Below are positions 8,284 through 15,648 of a stretch of DNA of 53,293 bases, piece by piece. A program made the position numbers and the translations under genes. The notes under the pieces are model-generated. The model was not told the DNA's origin and searched no databases. It saw only the letters and a list, made by a program, of their open reading frames with translations. Source of the DNA: an uncultured Bacilli bacterium (lineage in GTDB: Bacteria; Bacillota_I; Bacilli_A; RF39; UBA660); the NCBI GenBank assembly GCA_944332555.1, contig CALVKF010000005.1, forward strand, positions 1 through 53,293, read 5' to 3'. How positions within the stretch are numbered: position 1 is the stretch's first letter; every line of letters begins with the position of its first letter.

Positions 8284-9276
8284 CTATTCTTTGTAATATC
8301 TTTGATTTTTACTTGTTGGTTTATTCTCCTCAGTCATTTTAATTAAATTCATATCAAGAGCTGGTTGAATATAATTTTCTCTAAATGATTTTCTGGATTT
8401 TAAATTTAATTTATCCATAAGCTCTTTACTACTCATAGGTATTCCTACATCCATTACCTCTAATAATTTATTTACATATTCATTTCTATGAGTTAATTCT
8501 TTATTTATATTATCTATTAATGATGTTAAAGTTTCATCAATCATTTTTAGCATAAATTCAACAAATATTGTACTATCACCTTTATTATTACATTCATTAA
8601 TTGCTTTATAATAATCATCTTGGTAATCTTTTATTAAACTTTCAATTGGTACATATGCAAAAACTTCTTTCCAATCAGCAAGGATCATAGTTTGCCACAA
8701 TCTAGCCATTCTACCATTACCATCTGCAAAAGGATGAATAAAGACAAACTCATAATGAAATAGTGAAGACAAAATTAATGGATTAACATTATTTTTTTCT
8801 TTATTTAAATAATCAAATAAATTATTCATAAGTTCCAAAACCATTTCTGGTGGTGGTGCTACAAATATACAATTGCCTTCTTCATCAAAAACACCTTCAT
8901 TACCACTCCTAAATTTACCAGATTCTGTAACTAACATATCAGTCATTATTTTATGTATCTTTAATAAATCATCTATACTATATGGACTAATATGTCCTAT
9001 TTGTTCATATGCCCTATAAGCATTTTTAACCTCTCTTATTTCCTTTTCAGGTCCAATAACAGTTTTACCATTAATAACATCTTTAACTTGATTTTCAGAT
9101 AAATTATTTTCTTCTATTGCTAATGTAGAATGAACAGAATGAATACGCATATTTTTTCTTAAAATTGGCATTTTATTTAAATTATCATAATTATTAATCC
9201 TACCAATTTTCTCCATAATACTAGCAACATAATCTAACATCGTATTTGTAATTGAATAAGGTGGTTTATAATCCAT
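8284..9276 (-). CDS. Fic-domain protein (predicted AMP transferase) with C-terminal winged helix
   Basis: 330 residues. The complete Fic signature HPFADGNGRMAR is at 181-192 (catalytic His181). The family transfers AMP or another nucleotide part to target hydroxyls. An N-terminal inhibitory helix is visible (TLAIEEN, about 51-57), with Glu55 as the residue that would block the active site; Glu56 replaces the usual Gly/Asn. The last 60 residues look like a winged helix ('SSKELMDKLNLKSRKSFRENYIQPALDMNLI'), suggesting DNA binding or autoregulation. ATG 9276 follows AGGAG. It has its own promoter and interrupts the Bacillus-type tkt-sirA-yneF order, so it may be an insertion. Confidence 0.92.
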   Translation of the reverse strand: MDYKPPYSITNTMLDYVASIMEKIGRINNYDNLNKMPILRKNMRIHSVHSTLAIEENNLSENQVKDVINGKTVIGPEKEIREVKNAYRAYEQIGHISPYSIDDLLKIHKIMTDMLVTESGKFRSGNEGVFDEEGNCIFVAPPPEMVLELMNNLFDYLNKEKNNVNPLILSSLFHYEFVFIHPFADGNGRMARLWQTMILADWKEVFAYVPIESLIKDYQDDYYKAINECNNKGDSTIFVEFMLKMIDETLTSLIDNINKELTHRNEYVNKLLEVMDVGIPMSSKELMDKLNLKSRKSFRENYIQPALDMNLIKMTEENKPTSKNQRYYKE

Positions 9277-9301
9277 AAAAATCAACTCCTAATATAATAT
9301 T

Positions 9302-9310
9302 ATTATACCA
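9302..9310 (-). promoter_or_regulatory. Extended -10 promoter of the Fic gene
   Basis: TGGTATAAT on the minus strand, 25 nt before the Fic ATG. Confidence 0.6.
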
Positions 9311-9331
9311 TTTATGGCAGAAAAAAGCAAA

Positions 9332-9367
9332 TTATCTTGGGTGTTATCTTAGGTGCTATCTTAGGTG
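9332..9367. repeat. Three tandem 12-bp repeats
   Basis: Units TTATCTTGGGTG, TTATCTTAGGTG and CTATCTTAGGTG lie directly next to each other, differing by one or two bases. They stand between the sirA-like stop codon (9368-9370) and the Fic promoter. There is no hairpin. Confidence 0.85.
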
Positions 9368-9784
9368 TTATAATCTCACTAATTCTTCTAACCAAAAATA
9401 ATCTTTGTTTTCAAAATCACAAGCAAATAGTTCATTAAGGGGTAAAAACTTCCTAATATTTTTATTAATAATATTAGTTTTAAGTAAGATATGAGAATTA
9501 CGTACCCAGATATTTGTTTCTTCCTTACGATATTTATTCACTATCTTATGATTATCTCCAACTTTCATATAAAAATCATTATCTTTATTTAAATCATAGA
9601 TTAATCTATTATACTTAAGTTTATCTATTGGTACTATTAAATCATCTAACATTTCTTTACCATAACCAATATTTGCCTTATCTAGCAAATAGATTCCCTC
9701 CAAAGATTTGAATAAATTATAAGGAGATTCCCTTAATAACAAAGTCATACTACGATTAATTCTAAAAATATAAAAAGTCCGCAT
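9368..9784 (-). CDS. sirA: SirA-like protein (DnaA inhibitor family)
   Basis: About 138 residues. Weak but structured similarity to SirA/YneE: N-terminal 'RTFYIFRIN', and near the C-terminus 'LNELFACDFENKDYFWLEELV', corresponding to the Bacillus 'CFLAMDFNSKRYGWL' stretch. B. subtilis SirA binds DnaA and blocks initiation during sporulation. Position supports the call: it lies directly downstream of tkt, with yneF further on, as in B. subtilis. ATG 9784 follows GGGTG by about 7 nt. No sporulation gene is certain in this window, so the role here may differ. Confidence 0.65.
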   Translation of the reverse strand: MRTFYIFRINRSMTLLLRESPYNLFKSLEGIYLLDKANIGYGKEMLDDLIVPIDKLKYNRLIYDLNKDNDFYMKVGDNHKIVNKYRKEETNIWVRNSHILLKTNIINKNIRKFLPLNELFACDFENKDYFWLEELVRL

Positions 9785-9830
9785 TATTATCACCCAGATA
9801 TATGATAACACACGGAACTTAAAAAATTTG

Positions 9831-11834
9831 TCATATTATGTCGATAGATACATCTTTTGTTAAAAAACTTGTAATACTAGCTAAAATAGTAGCTTTATCA
9901 AACTTTAAATATTTTGCAACATCTTCGCTTTTACCACTCATACCAAAGCGATTTATTCCGAAAATATATTCTGGACGAGTGGCAAAACGATTCCAAATTA
10001 AGCTAGAACCTGCTTCAATGACAAATGTTGGTATGTCTTTTGGAAGTAATTGTTCTTCATATTTAGGATTTTGCTTTAAGAATAGCTCCATCGAAGGCAT
10101 TGATACTACTCTAGTATCTATACCCATAGTAAATAACTCTTTACTTATATCCATAGCCATTTCTACTTCTGAACCTGTGGCAATAATTATACCATCCAAA
10201 CGGAATTTTTCTTTTCTAATCATATATGCCCCATATTTAACAAATTTAGCATTAGTATTTTTGAGCTTACTACGTTTTTCTTTACTTACCACTAAAGCAG
10301 TTGGACAATTGTTTTTAAGTATATATTCCCATGAACCCATTATTTCATTAATATCTGCTGGTCTAAAGGTAATAAAATTAGGAATTGTTCTTAACATTGT
10401 TAACTGTTCTATTGGTTCATGCGTTGGTCCATCTTCTCCAACATAAATGGAATCATGAGTAAAAATATAAGTGACTGGCAAATTCATAAGGGCAGACATA
10501 CGAATTGCAGGTTTTTGATAATCACTAAAACTTAAGAATGTCGAACCAAATACTTTTAAATTGGATAGAGCCATTCCATTAAGTATAGATCCCATAGCAT
10601 GTTCTCTAACTCCAAAATAAATGTTTTTACCTACAGGATTATCAGGACTTTGAATAGTTGATTTATCTAAATTGGTTTTACAACTAGATGAAAGATCTGC
10701 TGAACCACCAAGAAAGAATGGACTTTTTGGGGATATAAAATTCATTATTTTATGATTACTTTCTCTTAATGATTCACTATATTCATCACTTATTTTAAAC
10801 TTTGTATCATCAAAATCAATTACAAAAGCATTACGTTCAAGTAAATTAAATAAGGAATTTAAACCAAAATTATTTGTTTCTTTAATATCACTATATTCTT
10901 CTTCCCAATTTTTAAAAATAGGTTCCATTCTTTTATTAATGGTATTTAATATATGTTCCCTATATTTATTATTTACTGTAAATGGTTCATTAGTTATTTT
11001 ATAAATCTCTCTTAAATTATTTAAATCTTCTTTACTTAAAGGCTTACCATGGACTTTATTAGTACCTTCTAATACGGAATCTTTACCAATTATAGTATGA
11101 CATATTATTATACTTGGTCTATCACTTTTTTTAGCTTGTTTAATAGCTTTAGATACTTCACTGTAATCACTAGCATTTTTAACCTCAAATATATCAAAAT
11201 CTAGTGCTTCAAAACGAATAGCAATATCTTCAGTAAAAGTTAGGTCAGTATCGCTATCTAAACTTACGTGATTTGCATCATATAAGATAATTAATTTATT
11301 TAAATTTTGGGTACTAGCAAAAGATAATGCTTCATAACTAATACCTTCCATTAAATCGCCATCGCCACAAAAACAATAGGTATAATAATCAATCAATTTA
11401 GTATTTTTCTTCTCAATATTAGCAATGGCATTTAAATATCTCTCAGCCATAGCCATACCAACAGCCATACCAACACCTTGACCAAGCGGACCAGTTGTTG
11501 CATCTACTCCTGGAGTAACTCTATATTCTGGATGCCCTGGAGTTAAAGAATTTAAAGACCTAAATTGTTTTAATTCTTCCATATCAATACCAAAACCCGC
11601 ATGATAAAGCATTGAATATAAAAGTGCTGAACCATGACCTGCTGACATAACAAAACGATCTCTATTTACCCAATCAGGTTTACTAGGTATGACATTTAGA
11701 TGATCTTTATATAAAGCATAAAGAATTGGAGCAGCTCCTAAAACTATGCCAGGATGTCCACTTCCAGCTTTATCAATCATATCTAATGCTAACATTTTAA
11801 TACTATTAATAGCTTCATTATCAATTTTACTCAT
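9831..11834 (-). CDS. tkt: Transketolase
   Basis: Thiamine diphosphate enzyme of the non-oxidative pentose phosphate pathway. The protein of 667 residues has full length. Visible motifs are DKAGSGHPG near the N-terminus, the ThDP/Mg site GDGDLMEG with a downstream Asn (DANH), GPLGQGVGMAVGMAMAE, and in the pyrimidine domain GVREHAMGSILNGMAL and 'THDSIYVGEDGPTHEPIEQL'. The C-terminal domain ends normally at a TGA. The start has GAGGATG upstream. It leads a probable tkt-sirA unit. Confidence 0.97.
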   Translation of the reverse strand: MSKIDNEAINSIKMLALDMIDKAGSGHPGIVLGAAPILYALYKDHLNVIPSKPDWVNRDRFVMSAGHGSALLYSMLYHAGFGIDMEELKQFRSLNSLTPGHPEYRVTPGVDATTGPLGQGVGMAVGMAMAERYLNAIANIEKKNTKLIDYYTYCFCGDGDLMEGISYEALSFASTQNLNKLIILYDANHVSLDSDTDLTFTEDIAIRFEALDFDIFEVKNASDYSEVSKAIKQAKKSDRPSIIICHTIIGKDSVLEGTNKVHGKPLSKEDLNNLREIYKITNEPFTVNNKYREHILNTINKRMEPIFKNWEEEYSDIKETNNFGLNSLFNLLERNAFVIDFDDTKFKISDEYSESLRESNHKIMNFISPKSPFFLGGSADLSSSCKTNLDKSTIQSPDNPVGKNIYFGVREHAMGSILNGMALSNLKVFGSTFLSFSDYQKPAIRMSALMNLPVTYIFTHDSIYVGEDGPTHEPIEQLTMLRTIPNFITFRPADINEIMGSWEYILKNNCPTALVVSKEKRSKLKNTNAKFVKYGAYMIRKEKFRLDGIIIATGSEVEMAMDISKELFTMGIDTRVVSMPSMELFLKQNPKYEEQLLPKDIPTFVIEAGSSLIWNRFATRPEYIFGINRFGMSGKSEDVAKYLKFDKATILASITSFLTKDVSIDII

Positions 11835-11870
11835 ATTTTCACATCCTCATATTTTAATAATAACATAAAT

Positions 11871-11904
11871 GAGAAAAAAAATAAACAACTCTGTAGTTGT
11901 TTAT
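11871..11904 (-). terminator. Terminator of the HD-domain gene
   Basis: Perfect 10-bp stem ATAAACAACT/AGTTGTTTAT with a 4-nt loop, then TTTTTTT on the minus strand. The gene's stop codon (11901-11903) lies in the stem. Confidence 0.88.
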
Positions 11905-12389
11905 CTTTGAATAAAACATAAATTTAAAATAAAAATAAGGGATGCTCCTACTTTTATTGGGGCTTTAAATTTAGCACATTCATATAGAGCTACAAATTTA
12001 TCGACACCACTTACTACCCAACTGCCTAAATTATTTGGTACAGTTCGAGCAATTGGAAACATATGCGATGCAATAATATTTTCTTGTCTTTTACTTAAAT
12101 CAAAATTATCCTGGGCATTTTTCAAAGCAGTTGTAGGATGATTTAAAAAAGCTTTTTGAGTTACTTCGTCGCTCTTAAAAAAATCATGCAATAATGCTGC
12201 TCTAGTTATTTCTTCATAATTTTTAATTTTTAATTTTTTACAGGTTTGATACGTAACTTTAGCCACATGTAATGAATGATCTAGGCGGGAAATACCATGA
12301 TGTATTTCATATTTAAGGGCAATAAAGTCTTTATTTTTTAGTATATCATTAACAATACTATTAAATTCTATTTCTTTATTTAATGTCAT
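11901..12389 (-). CDS. HD-domain phosphohydrolase-like protein
   Basis: 162 residues. It has the metal-binding HD superfamily pattern: H in 'GISRLDHSLHVAKVTY', the doublet in 'AALLHDFFKSD', later His (NHPTTA, ASHMFP) and a distal Asp in 'VVSGVDKFVALYE'. Such proteins hydrolyse phosphate esters of nucleotides or related compounds; the substrate cannot be read from sequence. The C-terminus (KVGASLIFILNLCFIQR) is hydrophobic. It has its own promoter and terminator, so it is a single-gene unit. GTGAGG lies before ATG 12389. Confidence 0.8.
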   Translation of the reverse strand: MTLNKEIEFNSIVNDILKNKDFIALKYEIHHGISRLDHSLHVAKVTYQTCKKLKIKNYEEITRAALLHDFFKSDEVTQKAFLNHPTTALKNAQDNFDLSKRQENIIASHMFPIARTVPNNLGSWVVSGVDKFVALYECAKFKAPIKVGASLIFILNLCFIQR

Positions 12390-12408
12390 TTTTACCTCAC
12401 GTCTATAA

Positions 12409-12417
12409 ATTATATCA
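12409..12417 (-). promoter_or_regulatory. Extended -10 promoter of the HD-domain gene
   Basis: TGATATAAT on the minus strand, 19 nt before the ATG at 12389. Confidence 0.65.
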
Positions 12418-12447
12418 CTTTTGGGGCAATTTTTGAACTACTTTTAA

Positions 12448-12975
12448 CTATTTTTTGTCAAATTCTTGTAATTTTATATCATTTTCCTCCAAAATTTGTA
12501 ATATTTTTTGCTCTGTTTTCTTTAATTCTAGCATTTGTTCATGTAATACTTCCAATATTAGCTCACTTTTTAAATCTATTCGATAATCATTTTTACTGCG
12601 CATGCTATCTTTTTTGGCTTCTCTATTTTGACTCATCATAATAATTGGCGCTTGTAAGGCAGCAATACAAGATAATACTAAATTAAGCAGTATAAACGGA
12701 TATGGATCAAAACCATCTAAATATTCATTTAAAAACATCCAAAAGAATAAAAAAAGAACAAAAGCAATAATAAAAGGCCATGAACCTACAGTTGCTGCCA
12801 CCATATCTGCTAATTTATCCCAAAAAGTTCTTTTTTCATCTTCTAATTTATCAATATCAATAGCTATTGGTTCATCAATAAGCATTTCAATTAATTCTTC
12901 TTCATCATCAGTTTTAAAATCTTCTTTCAATAAGTCTTTAACTATTTCTTTTTTTCTTGCTTTATCATCATTCAA
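12448..12975 (-). CDS. DUF1003 membrane protein
   Basis: 175 residues. It carries the DUF1003 signature: 'ADMVAATVGSWPFIIAFVLFLFFWMFLN', then 'FDPYPFILLNLVLSCIAALQAPIIMMSQNREAKKD'. These form two transmembrane helices joined by a short loop, with an acidic N-terminal tail and a C-terminal coiled coil (about 135-175). Function is unknown. The start is TTG at 12975, directly abutting the stop of the upstream gene; GGAGAG 7-8 nt before it, inside that gene's last codons, supports the start. It is the third gene of an envelope operon. Confidence 0.9.
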   Translation of the reverse strand: MNDDKARKKEIVKDLLKEDFKTDDEEELIEMLIDEPIAIDIDKLEDEKRTFWDKLADMVAATVGSWPFIIAFVLFLFFWMFLNEYLDGFDPYPFILLNLVLSCIAALQAPIIMMSQNREAKKDSMRSKNDYRIDLKSELILEVLHEQMLELKKTEQKILQILEENDIKLQEFDKK

Positions 12976-13632
12976 TTAGGCACTCTCCAGGTTCAAATTA
13001 AAGCGATAATGTCCAACTATTTTTTTTCTAGTTAAACCATCTTCTTCATAATTATGATACCCATCATGATGAATAATATAACTAATTCCTTTACTGTTTC
13101 TTTTATCACTTACAATTCCTATATGATCTTCATAAACTACAATATCTCCGCCTTGCCAAGCAGTATAATCACTAGCATCTGTTGTTAGTTTTTCAGCATA
13201 TTTATCTAAAAAAGCACGAATATTTTTAACTCTTCTAAAATCTATATTAGAATCAATTACATCTATATCATAATCACTTTGATTATTTTTAATATCTTCA
13301 TCAATCATTTCTTTAAAGTCATATCCGGCTTCCCCGAGAGCATACCAAATTAAATCAGTGCATACATAATAATCATCATCGGGATAACCTCCCGCATAAT
13401 AAGCACTTTTATATTTAGGTTTCATTGCTATAAAATCTCGTGCTCCATTTAAAATATCTGTATAATCATCTGTACCATCAGAATCATAATCAACATCACT
13501 TTTTATAAATTCTACTTCGATATCTGATGTCTTCCACCTATCTAAATATCCCAGTTCATTTACACAAATTAATGCCAGTAACAAAATTAAGAATAAAACT
13601 AATAAATGACCAAATCGCAAGAAAAACTTCAT
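12976..13632 (-). CDS. DUF1287 secreted, NlpC/P60-like protein
   Basis: 218 residues. An N-terminal hydrophobic anchor or signal (about 8-27) precedes a DUF1287 domain: 'GGYPDDDYYVCTDLIWYALGEAGYDF' (candidate catalytic Cys), 'NIDFRRVKNIRAFLDKY', 'AWQGGDIVVYEDHIGIVSDKRN' (candidate His) and HHDG. The family is related to cysteine peptidases of the NlpC/P60 type and is expected to act outside the membrane on the wall. It carries a Ca-binding-like 'DVDYDSDGTDDYTD' loop. Its ATG overlaps the upstream stop (TAATG), with AGGAGG in that gene's last codons. Confidence 0.88.
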   Translation of the reverse strand: MKFFLRFGHLLVLFLILLLALICVNELGYLDRWKTSDIEVEFIKSDVDYDSDGTDDYTDILNGARDFIAMKPKYKSAYYAGGYPDDDYYVCTDLIWYALGEAGYDFKEMIDEDIKNNQSDYDIDVIDSNIDFRRVKNIRAFLDKYAEKLTTDASDYTAWQGGDIVVYEDHIGIVSDKRNSKGISYIIHHDGYHNYEEDGLTRKKIVGHYRFNLNLESA

Positions 13633-14441
13633 TATTCCTCCTTAATACGGAGTAAAAATTTAGAAGCTAAACTATCTTTATCTCTATTTTTAACATAGAA
13701 AAAGCCAATTACACAATAAATTAATGCACCAACAAAGTTAACTGCCAAATCCTCCATTGTATCAATTAAACCAATATCTAAATATCCATCATTAATAATA
13801 TAGGTAGTATTATCACTAGTAGTTATAGTAGATGAAGTTATATCATCAACATGAATAGCTACATTTTCTCCTGATTCATTTAATGAAACTGATGAAATAG
13901 ATTCAACTATTGTGTCTTTTTGCATATCAGTTTTAAAATATACATCTACTCCATATTCAAAAAATTCCCATAAAACTCCGATAGTCATTGAAAAACAAAA
14001 TCCAACGATTGCTACAAATAAAGGAGATAAATTCAAATGAAATTTCTCGGTTCTATTTAATATATCAATAAGTGAAAAACCAATTGCTGCACATAAAAAG
14101 CCATTAATAGTATGAAGTATGGTATCCCAATGAGAAAACAAGTTAAAGAAATTTTGCATTTCTCCTAAAATTTCTGCTGCAAAAACAAATAAAAATATAA
14201 CTATTTCTAATGTTTCTGGCATCTCAATATTGAACTTTCTTTCAATAAAACCTGGTATTAAAAATAAAATTAAAGTTAATACACAATAAAAGGCATGTTC
14301 ATAATTACCACGAATTAATTGTAATACTAAAGTTACTAATATTAAAAATCTTAAAACAAAGTAAACTATAAATGCCTTTTTATGATGTTTCATTTCATGC
14401 TTAATTTCTTTTTTTATATTTCTTTTTTTCTTTTTTTCCAT
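13632..14441 (-). CDS. Polytopic membrane protein, DUF2238/YjdF-like
   Basis: 269 residues. A basic N-terminus (MEKKKKRNIKKEIKHEMKHHKK) precedes about six or seven hydrophobic helices, including 'HWDTILHTINGFLCAAIGFSLIDIL' and 'IGVLWEFFEYGVDVYF', motifs of a Bacillota membrane family close to DUF2238. A loop of about 50 polar residues rich in Ser/Thr (about 190-235) precedes the last helix pair. No transported substrate can be assigned. ATG 14441 follows GGATGGTG by 6 nt; the open frame extending upstream is not coding. It is first in an operon with the DUF1287 and DUF1003 genes. Confidence 0.75.
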   Translation of the reverse strand: MEKKKKRNIKKEIKHEMKHHKKAFIVYFVLRFLILVTLVLQLIRGNYEHAFYCVLTLILFLIPGFIERKFNIEMPETLEIVIFLFVFAAEILGEMQNFFNLFSHWDTILHTINGFLCAAIGFSLIDILNRTEKFHLNLSPLFVAIVGFCFSMTIGVLWEFFEYGVDVYFKTDMQKDTIVESISSVSLNESGENVAIHVDDITSSTITTSDNTTYIINDGYLDIGLIDTMEDLAVNFVGALIYCVIGFFYVKNRDKDSLASKFLLRIKEE

Positions 14442-14461
14442 CTTTGACACCATCCATAATA

Positions 14462-14470
14462 AGTATATCA
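14462..14470 (-). promoter_or_regulatory. Extended -10 promoter of the envelope operon
   Basis: TGATATACT on the minus strand, 20 nt before ATG 14441. Confidence 0.55.
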
Positions 14471-14493
14471 TATAATTGTGCGTTTTTAAGCAA

Positions 14494-14520
14494 AAAAATG
14501 CAAAAATCGGTTGCATTTTT
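14494..14520. terminator. Hairpin between divergent units
   Basis: AAAAATGCAA, 7-nt loop, TTGCATTTTT. It separates the minus-strand envelope operon promoter from the plus-strand tRNA promoter. It has T-tracts on both strands but no gene ends here, so it may act as an insulator, or its right arm may serve as the -35 region of the tRNA promoter. Confidence 0.4.
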
Positions 14521-14539
14521 ATACTTTGTGTAATATAAT
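14511..14539 (+). promoter_or_regulatory. Promoter of the tRNA pair
   Basis: TATAAT at 14534-14539, with TTGCAT 17 nt upstream as a weak -35. The first tRNA begins 21 nt further on. Confidence 0.6.
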
Positions 14540-14560
14540 TATAGTGCATTAGGAAATTCT

Positions 14561-14637
14561 GCGCCCATAGCTCAACTGGATAGAGCGCTAGACTACGGAT
14601 CTAGAGGTTGGGAGTTCGAATCTCTTTGGGCGTACCA
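14561..14637 (+). tRNA. tRNA-Arg (anticodon ACG)
   Basis: Full cloverleaf of 77 nt. Acceptor GCGCCCA pairs with TGGGCGT (first pair G.U). Anticodon stem CTAGA/TCTAG has loop CTACGGA. The T arm has GTTCGAATC, and CCA is encoded. The ACG anticodon would be read as ICG after deamination by TadA. Confidence 0.97.
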
Positions 14638-14651
14638 TTTTTAAAGATTTT

Positions 14652-14728
14652 CGAGAAGTAGCACAATTTGGTAGTGCACTACATTTGGGATGTAGGGGTT
14701 GCAGGTTCAAATCCTGTCTTCTCGACCA
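14652..14728 (+). tRNA. tRNA-Pro (anticodon TGG)
   Basis: 77 nt. Acceptor CGAGAAG/CTTCTCG, D stem GCAC/GTGC, anticodon stem CTACA/TGTAG with loop TTTGGGA, T stem GCAGG/CCTGT, CCA encoded. It lies 14 nt after tRNA-Arg and shares its transcript. Confidence 0.97.
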
Positions 14729-14740
14729 TTTATGTATTTT

Positions 14741-14761
14741 AGTCCGATATGGACTTTTTTT
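14741..14761 (+). terminator. Terminator of the tRNA pair
   Basis: AGTCC-GATAT-GGACT followed by a run of T, 12 nt after the tRNA-Pro CCA. Confidence 0.85.
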
Positions 14762-14829
14762 ATGTCCCAAACAAATTCTCTACTACTACAAATTTATTTT
14801 CTTAAAATGCCCAAAAAGATTCTTATAAA

Positions 14830-15549
14830 TCATTTAAACACCGGAGTATATATATCTTTCAAGTCTTCTTCAGCTATAGCAAAATCAATTCCATGATTAT
14901 GAATTTGTCCTTTTCTTGGTCCACTTAAAAATGTTCCTATTTTAAAACGCATTGTAACTTTGCCCTTTTCAATTGCTTTTAAAAAATTATCAAACTTAAC
15001 ATTTTTATAAAAGAAAATACGATAATACCAATAATATTCAACATTATCAATTTTTTTAGTACAACATTTTACTAAAGCTAACTTTTGTAATTTTAAATAT
15101 ACTCTTTCTTTCAAAAGTTCAAAAGTCCACCATATGTCTTTAGAAACTAAATTATAAAATCTGTCAAAAATTAACAAAACAACATTCTCATTTTGCCAAT
15201 CGACAAATATTTGAAAATAATATCCATTATAACGATGTTTAGTAATTGCGGATAATTCAGTTAAAAATTTTTGCTTATTAACACCATACTGTTCAACTAG
15301 ATTTTGAATTGCAAAAAGATATTTTCCATCAGGATTAGCAGTAAACAAAGCAATTTTTGTTTTACTATAACCTTTTTTAGTTTTTAATTCAATTCCATTA
15401 TAATCCGGTAAAAAAAACTCATCTTGTTCTTTTCCTAATAAATGTTCAAAAGTTATACCACTATTATTCTTATCTTTATAACTTCTAACATATCCCATTT
15501 TCTTAATTTCTTTAAATTTTACATATAAATCGACCATAGATTTATCCAT
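14830..15549 (-). CDS. MvaI/BcnI-family restriction endonuclease
   Basis: 239 residues. It matches the MvaI/BcnI family: 'GYVRSYKDKNNSGITFEHLLGKEQDEFFLPDYNGIELKTKKGYS'. This gives the G-x-T-x-E-x-x-L-G motif (Glu), the P-D...E-L-K active site (Asp, Glu, Lys), and a following 'TKIALFTANPDGKYL'. These enzymes recognise CC(A/T)GG- or CC(C/G)GG-type sites; specificity cannot be read here. The ATG at 15549 follows GGAGG, while an upstream in-frame ATG at 15582 does not. No DNA methyltransferase is present within the window. It lies between the tRNA pair and the Ca2+ ATPase. Confidence 0.85.
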   Translation of the reverse strand: MDKSMVDLYVKFKEIKKMGYVRSYKDKNNSGITFEHLLGKEQDEFFLPDYNGIELKTKKGYSKTKIALFTANPDGKYLFAIQNLVEQYGVNKQKFLTELSAITKHRYNGYYFQIFVDWQNENVVLLIFDRFYNLVSKDIWWTFELLKERVYLKLQKLALVKCCTKKIDNVEYYWYYRIFFYKNVKFDNFLKAIEKGKVTMRFKIGTFLSGPRKGQIHNHGIDFAIAEEDLKDIYTPVFK

Positions 15550-15621
15550 TTTCCAAAACCTCCATGTGTACAATAATAACACAAAAATTATGTGTATTTT
15601 GTCGAACCATGTCGAAAATAT

Positions 15622-15648
15622 TAAAAAATTGCAAATTTTGCAATTTTT
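15622..15648 (-). terminator. Terminator of the Ca2+ ATPase gene
   Basis: Stem AAAAATTGCAAA with TTTGCAATTTTT; the stop codon (15647-15649) is inside the stem. The T-tract is the distal arm itself. Confidence 0.65.

Noticed and set aside
9332-9367. CRISPR array or iteron origin
   Set aside because: Only three adjacent 12-bp units with no spacers, and no cas or replication initiator gene nearby.
9838-10446. Open frame antisense to transketolase
   Set aside because: It lies wholly within the conserved tkt gene, with no motif and no ribosome site. The same holds for open frames antisense to the Ca2+ ATPase (for example 17556-18284).
14588-14896. Small open frames across the tRNA pair
   Set aside because: They run through two clear tRNA genes and their terminator and have no ribosome site.
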